Shown piece by piece: positions 10,113-20,110 of a stretch of DNA of 64,000 nucleotides. Each line of letters begins with the position of its first letter. The stretch's first letter is position 1. The position numbers and the translations under genes were made by a program. This stretch comes from Erodium maritimum. Lineage: Eukaryota; Streptophyta; Magnoliopsida; Geraniales; Geraniaceae. Where the stretch lies: assembly GCA_963921825.1 (NCBI GenBank), contig OY997589.1, positions 17,009,735 through 17,073,734 of the forward strand. Direction: 5' to 3'. The notes under the pieces were generated by a model. That model was given only the letters and a program-made list of their open reading frames with translations. It had not been told where the DNA came from and did not search any database.

Positions 10113-12042
10113 TGTGGTTTTGATGAAACCCACATTGGGTCTTGAAACTTGGAGTGATTGAGGTCAATCTTGAAGCTTTAGAGCTTAACTTTGGTTAGGA
10201 ACTTGTTGGGAGAAAGGAAGTATATTTCCGACGACCGGAGGTTCGCCGGAGCTCCGGCCACCGGGGAGGGGAATGACCAGCCATGGTCGGCCACACTTGG
10301 ACCCGTGACCGGCCTGGTCCGGTCCGGCCACCCACGACCATGTGTGGTCGTGGGGCCCAGATGGACGGGGTGTGGTTTTTTAACGCTTGGACGGTCTTGG
10401 GTGAACCCCGGGACGATAATTTCAAATTCGGAACGAATTATGGAAGTGATTCATGAAATTTCGGGAAAAGCAATTAGAAACTTTAATTCCGAATTTAGAA
10501 AACTCGGACCCCGAAATTTGAGTCCGTCAAGTGCATTGGAACAAGAATATTTAATTAGGATTTATAGAAACGAAAAGGGAAATTTTCGGAGTCCCGAGGG
10601 ATGTTTTCCCGATTCCGGGCAAAATGGGCCTTCCGGGCCCATTTTGACAAGTTGAGCAATTGGTGGTTAGTTTGAGTATTTCTCTCTTTAAACCACACTT
10701 GAATTAGCATTAATTCTCATATTACTTGTGATCTTAGACGTTGGACCCGAGCTCGGCGGAGGAGGCTACTAGGCGACATGCGTTGACTAAGCGTTTGGAT
10801 AGCGATCGAGGTAGGGAAAGTAGCAGATACCGGTTTAATTGCGGAAAGTTACTAGTATGCATATAGGTTTTGATTAAATGATATAACTATAGAATTGCAT
10901 GTAGGATGTGGGAACGAGTGAAATGAGGGATAGCTTGCGGGTCATGTCGTGCCCTTAGAATTGCGTGTTGGTTGTGGTGTTATGCTTAATGACTTGTAAT
11001 GCTTGATATGTGGTTTATCCGTTGTTAGATTGAGGATCATGATATGATATGGTATGCTCGGTATGATATGTTGGTATGATCAGTGTGGTGTGATATGTTC
11101 ATTGTGACGTGAACTAGCCTTGTGATATGATCGGGTAAATTATAGACCGATGTGGTGTGTTCGGTAATATTGGTTGGTTTGGTAAGCGGTTAATTGAACT
11201 TGACTGTGTGATACATTTGAGATATTCATGGATGTGATCCGATACTATATGTTCCGAGACAAGGCATTCCGGTACGATACCTACATCGAGGGGGTATGCC
11301 GGTGTAGGGTGGTATCTAGGCCGAGTGTGTTGTCCCCCGTACGCGGTCCCCCGTGTTACTAGTTTCGGTACGATACCTACATCGAGGGGGTATGCCGGTG
11401 TATGGTATCTAGGCCGAGGATGGTGTGATCCGTACCCCGATTCTGTGTGGACCGGGAAGACATCTAGGCCGATGTTGTGTGGTCCGGTATGATATGGTTG
11501 AGTCGGGCTGTGGACAGCCGACGGAGTTCGGGGACTGCTGTACGGGACGTGTGGTTGTTTTACCGTGTATTGTGTGCTTGATGATTGGATAAGTGATGTG
11601 ATTTGAGTGTGATATTGGTCATGTAAGTATGTTTTGTGATTATGCGATTTCCGTGGTTGTCGTTAGTTGTTGTGCCTTGCTAGTATGCCCTAATTGGACG
11701 GTTACCCGTGGCGGTGAGCGGTTAACTCATCGCCTTAACTACTTTTTCCTACTGAGCGAAAGCTCACCCCTCTACTTTACTGTTTTATAGGGTTTGAGCG
11801 GGATATGATCTAGCGGGATTCTCGGAGCTTGGGAGCTAGTGAGAGTCTTAGTCTAGTATGGTCTAGAGACGTACTTTCTCTTTGTACTAAACTATTTTAT
11901 TGTGGTTTGAGCTTCGACTCTTATGGTTGGAATTATTGTTTAGACGGTAATTTGAGGAATTATTTATTTCAAATTCACCTTTATTATTATTACTTTTAGT
12001 TTACGTCTCGAGTCTGGTCAAAACCGGATTTGGGGCGTGACA
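10113..12042 (+). mobile_element. 3' LTR of outer Gypsy element, second part
   Basis: This continues 3870-4621 after the nested insertion and ends ...GGGGCGTGACA at 12042. The portion after about 11505 is nearly identical to the 5' LTR at 1-538. Upstream of about 10800 the sequence resembles U3 of the solo LTRs at 40 and 46 kb, for example 'GTCCGTCAAGTGC' and 'TAGAAACGAAAA'. Downstream of about 10800 it resembles R-U5 of the nested element, so the LTR appears mosaic. Two roughly 96-bp repeats lie at about 11267-11440, and the conserved hairpin is at 11753-11766. Confidence 0.85.
10811..11790 (+). other. Putative intron inside outer 3' LTR
   Basis: Donor ATCGAG/GTAGGGAAAG has GT at 10811-10812; acceptor CTGTTTTATAG has AG at 11789-11790. 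The interval is 980 bp and contains two ~96-bp tandem repeats. The hairpin TGAGC-GAAA-GCTCA ends 24 bases before the acceptor. Homologous boundaries occur in all complete LTRs here. Confidence 0.45.
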
Positions 12043-12055
12043 ATTTGGGTATCAG
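12043..12055 (+). other. Primer-site-like remnant after second LTR
   Basis: The bases after the LTR end, ATTTGGGTATCAG, match the sequence after the first LTR (ATTTGGTATCAG) with one inserted G. A 3' LTR would normally be followed by host DNA. This suggests a third, deleted internal region or an LTR-LTR recombination product. Confidence 0.5.
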
Positions 12056-12688
12056 TTTGACCCAGTTGTTAACCATGGAGTAGTTCGCGGTGGATTGAAT
12101 TGAACCGCTTCACCTTGAGAGAGGTCCTTTTCCACTGGTTCTTCACTTTCCTCTGGGTTCATGCGGGGGAGAAAACGGTCCTTTGGGGGACGAAGTGGTT
12201 GTATACCGTCGGCCAATATTGGATGTTGGGTCTGGGTCATGCATGTTTAACCCAGGCAAGGCACAACATTGTTTCTTCTTTGGGGGACCATGAATAGTTG
12301 CGGCAACCAGGATCCATTTGGACGACGATTCGGTGGAGAAATAGAAGAAAATGAGAAGAGAGAAGTCAATGTCGATTGGTGTGATGTTAAAGGAAGGAAG
12401 GAGTTTTATTTATAGGTGGGATTTTGAGGAAAATGCCACCGAATCGTCGGTTGCCACAAAGGGCATTTGGGTCATTTTGTATGTTTGGGTAATAATTACA
12501 CGTAATTCAAAGAAAGTTGAATGAAAGATAAACTGTAATGAAATTCAGTCGAAATGTAACGCAGATGTAACAAAAATTCAAAGAAAAGTTTTAACGAATT
12601 GCGGAAAACAAACAACGAAAATTAAAAAACAAAGCGGTAACTAGCGGTAGAAAAACAACGAGACAACTAGTAGGAGAAACAAGAAAAG
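12056..12688. other. Unassigned low-copy sequence
   Basis: No recognisable gene. A minus-strand frame of 62 codons (12240-12052) lacks known domains. A 14-bp inverted pair (CGACGATTCGGTGG at 12323-12336; complement at 12436-12449) could form a stem but has no assigned role. Confidence 0.4.
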
Positions 12689-13087
12689 TCACTGGCCAAT
12701 CTTATGCGCCAAATTCGAAAGGACTTCCCAGTCAAGATCACGTTCCTCATGGGACATTACTGAAGTGTTCTTGGACCTCTCCTCTTTGTATAACTCAAAG
12801 TACAAATGGAGGTCGGTGAGGAGCTTGCGTTTTAACTCGAGCGCATTAACAATTGTTGCATGTGTCTCCTTTTGAATTGTTGCAACCTCCCGCGTTCTCT
12901 TGCTCGATTCTCTTGAAACTGGTTCGACAAGTTCAGACACCGCTACATCAGGTACTCCAAAGTGTCGGGTTGTCCACTTGGGTTGATCTTTCACAAGTAA
13001 ACACCAACGCTTCCAAATAAAGTCGTGCCCTTCTTTACTCTTGTACATTGCCCCTATTAGCTGCATAATTTGGTCATCGTTTTTCAT
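12689..13087 (-). CDS. NAM-associated C-terminal-like protein (probable remnant)
   Basis: A 132-aa frame has the layout of the plant 'no apical meristem-associated C-terminal' proteins, which are relatives of trihelix/Myb-like factors and of proteins accompanying PIF/Harbinger transposons. The pattern is a tract 'YKSKEGHDFIWKRWCLLVKDQPKW' like the family's 'hxxxxCWxxLKDxPKW' motif, then a charged, Lys/Glu-rich helical C-terminus. The usual N-terminal Myb/trihelix part is not recognisable upstream; another open frame at 13501-13301 is separated by stops. Function is unknown. It may be a decayed host gene or a transposon passenger. The resemblance is from memory of the motif, not a search. Confidence 0.4.
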   Translation of the reverse strand: MKNDDQIMQLIGAMYKSKEGHDFIWKRWCLLVKDQPKWTTRHFGVPDVAVSELVEPVSRESSKRTREVATIQKETHATIVNALELKRKLLTDLHLYFELYKEERSKNTSVMSHEERDLDWEVLSNLAHKIGQ

Positions 13088-14150
13088 GTTTCGACAATCT
13101 TATTTTTTGTGTGTAGAACCCTTAGAAGCTCATCACTTATGGGTTGAATGGCCCCAGTGGCCGTTGCAATTCTTCGTGGACCGAAGCGGATCCTTTGGTC
13201 CCTGCAAGAGAGCAACCTCCCTTTTGATGTCCTCCTCCTAATAATCGTCTTTCCTCTAACTATTCCTGGATATTGAGAGAAATGAATTTACATCCAAACA
13301 CTAACAAGACGTATATCCTCCTCTATACTCTAATTGACGCGCGTCCTTCTCGCTTTCATCTACGTCGATGGGTTTGGAGCTGACAAACGAGGAGTATGGC
13401 GAGGTACTTGAGAATCTGGGTTGTTTTGAGCCACGAAAAAAGGTACACAACATCATCACCAAGCTGAGTATCTTAGGTTGACAGAACTTATTCGTCTTCA
13501 CACAAAAAAAGATCGAATGACATTGTGGCGAAAAATAATGTAGAAGAGTAGAATGTGGAGTGGTATTTGGAATGGTGTGAGTTTAAAGAGGAATGATGTT
13601 TAAATAGGAAAAAAAAAATTAGAGTGCAGTCGGCGCTGTCACGTGTCGACAACGCATTGATTGTTCACGGTCGACACAACTTTCCACATGGTCCACATTG
13701 TCGATGGTCATATCTGTCGATTGTTCTACGTGACAATAACGTTAATGCCACGTGAAACCGCCACCAAGTCGTTTTTGAAAATGCCGGCACCAAAACATCG
13801 TCTTTTCATCGCCGATTACGGATACTCTAATGGCTAATTTATGGGTTGTATTCACCCTTTGACCCGTTAATGTAATCTAGGGTGAATTATTTTGATTCCT
13901 TTGTCTTTCTCTCTATTCTTAGAGAACTCGGTTCGCTGATATATAAAAACAAATTCAAATAGAAATAAATAAATTATAAGGAATAAACTCGCGAGAGAAA
14001 ATAAAGTGATGAAAAGAAATAATTGTAACATGTTACTTATGTTTAAATTAATACCATGCAGTGATGAGCAGTAAACAAAGTTCGAAAATATGTCAAATCA
14101 AATCAAGAAGAAAATGGAGTATATATAATCAACATATCATTTTGATTTTA
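13088..14150. other. Intergenic region, nothing recognised
   Basis: AT-rich DNA. Short repeats of CGACA/CACGTG-like words occur at 13630-13770. No open frame or element terminus could be supported. The left side of this region probably includes the end of the DAR1-like transcript. Confidence 0.5.
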
Positions 14151-14358
14151 CATTGCTATTATTTTTTGCAATAGTACGTTCATCAGTGACAGGGGGGATT
14201 ACAGGACCTGTAAATACGATAAAAGAAGCATTTTGTTGGATATCAAAATGCTGAGGATATCACTTGGTCCATACCTATACAGCTGAGTAATATGAAATCA
14301 GGAATTTATATCAATGCAATGGGCAATGACTGGTTGTGTGTATTGCTTCTCTCTTCTT

Positions 14359-17062
14359 TCAAACCGGGTAATTCCCGGTCATCCGGATGTGATCAAGTGT
14401 CCTCCGCAGGCCAAATTTTAGAACTGCCTCGTTCCCTGCTCGAAACCCATCCCCATACGCTGTCGATGTATCTGATTCGATCTGATGTTTAAAAAATTCA
14501 CCAAGTTTCTTCTCGAAATCAGATCGCTTACCCTTCTTGGATGACCCAGAAGTGGACGATGATGATGATGAGGAGGAGGAAGAAGAGGAGGAGGAGGCAA
14601 CGTCACTGCTTGAGCCAGCATATATCTCAGAATCCAACCACATGTGAGCTAAAACCTGGCAGATGCCTTCTTCAACCTCCGGTCTCAGATTGGGATAACC
14701 TGTCAAAAACATAGTTCTGGTAAGTCCTAGGATACCAATCAAAGTGACAGTATTCTAAGAGTGATGAAACTACCATTAAGCCGGAGCCATGCATGCATCA
14801 TCTCATGAGCCAGAATCGAGCCAGTCAACAACCTGTACTTGTAAAAGTTATAGGCCACATTTACAAATAAACTTTCCCAGTAAAGGTATACTATAAAGAG
14901 AAAACAAGTGATAATAATACCTTGGAAGGCCATACAAAATGAGAATTGCAGTTACTTCACAGTGACGAATTAGCCTGTAAGGCTCCGTTATCATGTCTAT
15001 GAAACGGTACCCAGCCCCAATCCTTGGCCTCCTAGAAACCTGGTAACCAGGTTGACGTAAAGAGAGTCAAATTTGCTAACCAAACATCTTGGATTGTACT
15101 GACTTAACCAAACATTCTTACTGTAGTGATGGTTTGCTCTTCTGACAAGCAGAGACCTCTAGTTTCAGGCAAGTGATGATGACCCTGCCAACAACAGAAA
15201 ATTACTCTTTCTGAGCATATACACAATAGAATATGGCCAAATATATATCAAGGCTCTGATGTTAGCTGTACATTTTTTTCTCCCTCCATAGCCTCATTCA
15301 AAGCTGGTCTCTCAACCAAGAGTAGTGGAACTTGCTGCTCTACTTTCATATTTAAACCCTCATAAAAATCCTGAATTTCGAGGTAAAGAGGCTGGCACTC
15401 ATGAGTATCCATGATTCCAGAGTCTAGACACTCAAGACATAGCTTTCGTCCATCATCAAGTAACAGAAACCTCATGTCCCTAGGCTGCATGGAATACAAG
15501 GATTTGCATTATTTCTATGTTTAGTTGTTTCTTTTTCATTTGTTAGTGTTTTAAAGGTGAGAGGGAATAAGGTTGAGATCATTCAGGTTCACAACTACAG
15601 GTACAGCTATGTTTTTTTCAACTGACCTCCATTCTTTCACAACTACAGCATCGGCGAGTCCCATCACGCTCATGAGAGGGGCAGTACTTTTGTAACCAGA
15701 AAGGATGTGCTCTGTATTCAATTAGACCAGCTGAATTTGTTGGGATCTGCAAAAAGATTAACAAAGAACAACCTTGTTTGAACACTTCTTGTTAGCTATA
15801 CCAACCCTTAATCAGGTGCAGAATAGTTCTATTCATAGAGAGAGTTAATATGCAGTCTATCTATCCCACTAACTAGATTAGATCATATCACGTGAAAACT
15901 TACAAAAGTTTTGCAAACATCACATTTCGGATGATGACGCTCCTTATAGCAGGATTTGTGAAATGGGCGATTCCCGGACATAGAGAACTGTCAAAGGAAG
16001 TAATTTTGAAAATCAGATCAGAAATACCATATAGCAAATATAGTTGAAATTATGGAGAGTTCAAGTGTTCAGATAGCAAACTCAAAATAAAGATTTTCAC
16101 GGGTTGAATCAATTGTGGACCTCATAGTCTGTAATAGGCAGATTGCAAGAGCGGCAAAGGAAACATTCTGGATGCCAAACAGCACCCATACAGCTCAGGA
16201 ACCGTCCATGACCAATCTCAGCACTGCAACCGGCACAGATCCTACAAGTGACACATTTAACTACAAGGTCAAACTTTCTTGATAGCATTGCACATTTACT
16301 AGAAGAAGGTGGTGGGAAGAGCATTCATACCTGTAACCACCTGAAAATAATGGACGAGGTTGAATTACAGATCCACTTTGACTATCATGTTGAGGAGGAG
16401 ATTTGGTATCCAAACTCAAACTTTCTTGAATTGCTTTAGCCAATTGTTCGTCTTCCTCCAGCTGAGCTTTAGCCAGTTCTTCATCATCCTCTAGCTGAGC
16501 CTTGGTATGTTGATCATCTTCCTCTGACTCAGCTTCAGCTTCAGCCTCTGATTCAGCCTTAGCAGATTCTTCTTCTTCATCCAATGAATGTAATTCATCA
16601 TCCGTCTCAGATTCATGATCTGAGACATATATCATAAATTGTTAGCACTATCACATTATGTTCATACCATGTCTTCATGATATGATCTCTTGACTTGCAT
16701 CAACTCAGGCATATCTGATAGGAGCTGTGAGAATAGATTGGCATGCACAACATGGTCAGCTTGTAAAACAATGAAACTTACCAATCACTTTTTTCCCTTT
16801 TGGATCTTCTTCTGAAAGAGAGAGTGCAATTGCATGTTCGATCTCTTCTTTCTCCTGCTCTGTCAATTCCTCCTGCATCCAAGTTCCAACTCACATGTAT
16901 ATAACTTGGATGAGAAGATCTCAGCAGTTTCATAAACTAAACTAAAGGGGAAAATGAGATTACCCCAGAATCACTTGGCTCATCCCAAAGTCGGTCATCT
17001 CCATGCTTCCCATGGGAGATCTTATGGCTTGAACCTTTAAGAATCTTTTTCAGCCAACCCAT
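14359..17062 (-). CDS. DAR1: DA1-family ubiquitin receptor / peptidase, DAR1-like
   Basis: Eleven coding exons join without frame errors into 532 aa, the length of Arabidopsis DA1: 17062-16964, 16872-16782, 16619-16331, 16241-16121, 15987-15904, 15746-15627, 15484-15272, 15184-15122, 15039-14921, 14832-14774, 14699-14359. All introns are GT-AG. The start [10 protein letters not shown] is the family N-terminus. Domains: ubiquitin-interacting motifs at about 42-56 and 118-131; a LIM zinc finger from C162 (C162, C165, H183, C186, C189, C192, then H210/C213 and C222/C225); a second zinc-rich LIM-like segment to about 290; and a C-terminal DA1-like peptidase with zinc motif HEMMH (409-413) and 'EVEEGICQ' downstream. 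A poly-Ser tract from GAT/GAG-rich DNA lies near 14555-14600. Known role of the family: ubiquitin-activated peptidases that cleave growth regulators and limit cell proliferation and seed/organ size. The 'AQLEEDE' repeats favour DAR1 over DA1. Confidence 0.95.
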
Positions 17063-17103
17063 GACAAGAAAAGCTATGTTTTGCTAGGCTGACAAACTCC
17101 CCC
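17063..17103 (-). other. 5'UTR part of exon 2 of the DAR1-like gene
   Basis: Minus sense, an acceptor TGTTCAG at 17105-17104 precedes 41 untranslated bases before the ATG at 17062. Together with a strong donor at 17679 this indicates a 5'UTR intron of about 576 bp (17679-17104), a common arrangement in plant genes. Inferred from splice signals only. Confidence 0.55.
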
Positions 17104-17679
17104 CTGAACACATGTTGTTAGGTGAGAAAATTTATTTCAAAACCATAGAAGAAGTGCCAAAGGCACCCAAAACAACATTACCAATTATTTACCAAAAAAG
17201 GGGTTGCATGGAAGCATTTTCTATTTTGGAAATGCTATAGAAAAAAACATGTCTTCTAAATGGTCTGTGAAGATGTGAGAATAGACTTAAACCCAATCTA
17301 GCAATCAAAAAACAAGCATCATTAGACATAGAAAAAAGACAGCCAAAACAATTAGACAGTCTGAGCATAATTAGACCTAAATGAAAGACCTTAATTAAGC
17401 TTGTCAAGTGACTGAACTCAAGTAAATACACCATCCACAAAATGGAGTCTCAATCCAATCCAGAACCAAAAATCCATACATCATCACAATAAAGCATGAA
17501 CACAGGAATGAAAATACAGCTTCAATGATCCAAACTCCAAACGCGAGTTCCCAGCAATCAATCGACCATTACCAAACCCATCCATCACAACCCACCAAAC
17601 AATTGAGAAAAATAAAATTCAAAGCTTTAAGCCATTATGCAAGAACAAACGTGACAAAGAATCAGAAGAGGAACCTTAC

Positions 17680-18060
17680 CAGGAACAGATTAGCAATCTG
17701 ACGAATCCCAGATCAGAGAGAGAGCCCAATTGCTATAGAAACGGGAAGACCCAGAAAGAAACTCGATCGCATATCCTCAACTGCCACCATCATACCCGAA
17801 AATCACTGCTTTTTTTGACAAAACCAAAGTAAGATGAACAGTTGAGTAAAAAGAAGAAGATGATTGGAAAGTCAGAGAAAAGTGAGAATGATGAAAGGGT
17901 ACTTGAATCAAACGCAACATCCAATTCCAAGGTAGAGAGAAAGCCAAAAATGCACACAATGAAAGCTTTTACTGTTCGGGGAGTGAATCATGATTCATGA
18001 GTCTACCTACCCAGCAAAAAGAGATCACTGAGGGATAGAGAAAATCAACACACAAGGAAG
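17680..18060 (-). other. Probable 5'UTR exon 1 of the DAR1-like gene
   Basis: Minus sense, this pyrimidine-rich leader ends ...CTGTTCCTG/GTAAGG (donor GT at 17679-17678). The upstream limit is a guess; CT-rich sequence typical of plant leaders runs to about 18060. It contains a short upstream frame (17793-17713). Confidence 0.45.
17713..17793 (-). promoter_or_regulatory. Upstream ORF in DAR1-like leader
   Basis: ATGATGGTGGCAG... encodes 26 aa and ends in TGA within the predicted first exon, 33 bases before the donor. If the leader is correct, this uORF could reduce translation of the main frame. No conservation data are available here. Confidence 0.35.
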
Positions 18061-18385
18061 CCAGAGAGCAGTAGGTCATGCTATCAATTCAATTCGAATC
18101 TCTTTGCTTCATTTATGCAAGTGGGTCCTCTTCCAATTTTCCACCACATTTCCACAAAATGTCAAAAAAATATAAACTACAAATCTTCGGATATATATAT
18201 TTTTTGAAATAAGGAAAGTAATGATAAATTAATAAACAATATATGAAGTCAACTTGGGTGTCTCCCAGGCCCAGGTTGGTTCGGTCCCACTCTCCAGACC
18301 AGACCAACTGGTCATATTAATCCTTACTCTCACCATGTTCACCATATTGTTCCTGTATAATAACTATAATAATAGCTATACAATT

Positions 18386-18395
18386 TAATAAAATG
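18386..18395. repeat. Target-site duplication of MULE-like element (left)
   Basis: TAATAAAATG is repeated exactly at 19664-19673. A 9-10-bp duplication is characteristic of Mutator-like elements. Confidence 0.75.
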
Positions 18396-19663
18396 GAGGA
18401 AAAATCAAATAGAAACCACTGTTTAACGTAAAAACTGTGTGAACCAATCCAAGCCATTCATTTTAAGAATAATGGATGAGATGCAATTGATTTGTTGATT
18501 TGTTGACTGCAAAAAACAGCACTTTTTAGTAAGGGGTAAGAGCTTTTTAGTAAAACCATCATATTTATTTATTTTACCAATTCTCTAATTTAATTTTTCC
18601 CGCTTCGTTTGAACTCCGATTGGTTTCAAACTTGCGCCATTAGTTTTATTTTTTTAAGGGCTTTCTATCAAGATCAGTCATGAATATATTTTGAAGCACG
18701 AAAAAAAAATTATTTTCGGGGTTGATTTTTTTAAAAAAAGTTAAGTCTGGGTAATTTTTATCAACACTATACACTGGGTTTATCAACACTATACACTGGA
18801 TTTATCAACACTATACACTGGATTTATCACCTCATTTTCCAGAATCGAACATGATTTTTATCACATCATCACATGTTTTTTTATGAACACTAAGCACTAG
18901 TTTTATCAACACTAAACACTATGTTTATCATTCAATTACATGTGTTTTTATCATCCCATCACATGCTTTTTTTATCAACACTAAACTCTAGGTTATCACC
19001 CTTATTTTGGGACTGATTTAAAAAAAAGTTAAGTCTGTGTAATTTTTATCAACACTATACACTGGGTTTATCAACATTATACACTAGGTTTATCAACACT
19101 ATACACTGGGTTTATCAACACTGAACACTAGTTTTATCACCTCATTTTCCAAAATCTTACATGATTTTTATTACATCATCACATGTTTTTTTATGAACAC
19201 TAAGCACTAGTTTTATCAACATTAAACACTATTTAGCACTAATTTGATACCTCGATATAAAAAATTTATTAGTGAAGATTTATCAACACTTAACATTGTT
19301 TTTATCACCCCCAATATAACTTTTTATTTTCGTGCTTCAAAATATATTCATGACTGATCTAGATTTGAAGCCATTGGACAAAGAAAAATATTGGCGCAAG
19401 TTTGAAGCTAATCGGAGTTCAAACGAATCGGGAAATATTAAATTAGTGAATTGGTTAAGAAAAAAATGGACATTTGTCCACATGGCATCATGCTTTTACA
19501 ATTATGCCCTTGCTTGTGTGATAAAGGAAGAAATGGACGTGAGTTTTGGTAGAATTGGGATGATGATGTGGCATTATGGGGAATGTTGGATCTAAAGGGT
19601 GTATGGCTAGGATTGGTTCACACAGTTTTTAGGATAAGGAAGGTTTCTATTAGATTTCTCCTC
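18396..19663. mobile_element. Mutator-like MITE with long subterminal inverted repeats
   Basis: A 1268-bp non-coding element has terminal repeats GAGGAAAAATCAAATAGAAA (left) and the inverted GAGGAGAAATCTAATAGAAA (right). Inverted homology continues inward through 'AAAACTGTGTGAACCAATCC' (18434 region versus 19606-19632) to a second inverted block of about 130 bp (18580-18710 versus 19320-19450). The 10-bp TSD fits the MULE superfamily. The centre is built of ~22-bp tandem repeats. The 87-codon frame at 19332-19595 crosses the inverted repeat and is not a gene. The element lies a few hundred bases upstream of the DAR1-like leader. Confidence 0.8.
18755..19245. repeat. Tandem ~22-bp repeats inside the MULE-like element
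   Basis: Multiple copies of TTTATCAACACTATACACTGG and variants occur in two blocks (about 18755-18835 and 19035-19135), with more degenerate copies between and after. The two blocks are separated by a related longer duplication. Confidence 0.85.
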
Positions 19664-19837
19664 TAATAAAATGATCGTGAAAATCATCTAAGTTATCTCT
19701 CTTATGATTTCATTCATCCATCTAGACACATATTTTTGTCCCGCAGATTGAAGTTTGGAATGTAAGAATAGGTCTATTTAATTTAGGAAAAATAATGTTT
19801 ATTTACCTTTAATTATCGTTTATTATAGTTATACTCT

Positions 19838-20005
19838 TTTTTTTTCATCCGAGAGATATTCAAATTTTCAAAATTTTACATTTTACTATGTTCCATTAGT
19901 GTTTATACTTTTTTTCGTCTAATACATACTTTGATCTTCAAATTTTTACACTTTACTACAATTTGTTTAAAAATTAGGGTATCTCTTAGATGAAAAAAAT
20001 ATATT
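19838..20005. mobile_element. Short AT-rich MITE candidate
   Basis: Imperfect terminal inverted repeats: left TTTTTTTCATCCGAGAGATA and right TATCTCTTAGATGAAAAAAA enclose about 130 bp of AT-rich sequence. No clear target duplication could be fixed. Confidence 0.4.
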
Positions 20006-20110
20006 AGGTGTTCTAAGTGATAACCGGTAATAATAACGTATAGCAAAACGCAATTACCCCTTTAATTTATAAAATTGAATTGGATAGACATATTAAAAAG
20101 TAAGATTAAA

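Noticed and set aside
19332..19595. 87-codon frame in the MULE-like element
   Set aside because: It crosses the inverted repeat and has no transposase similarity.
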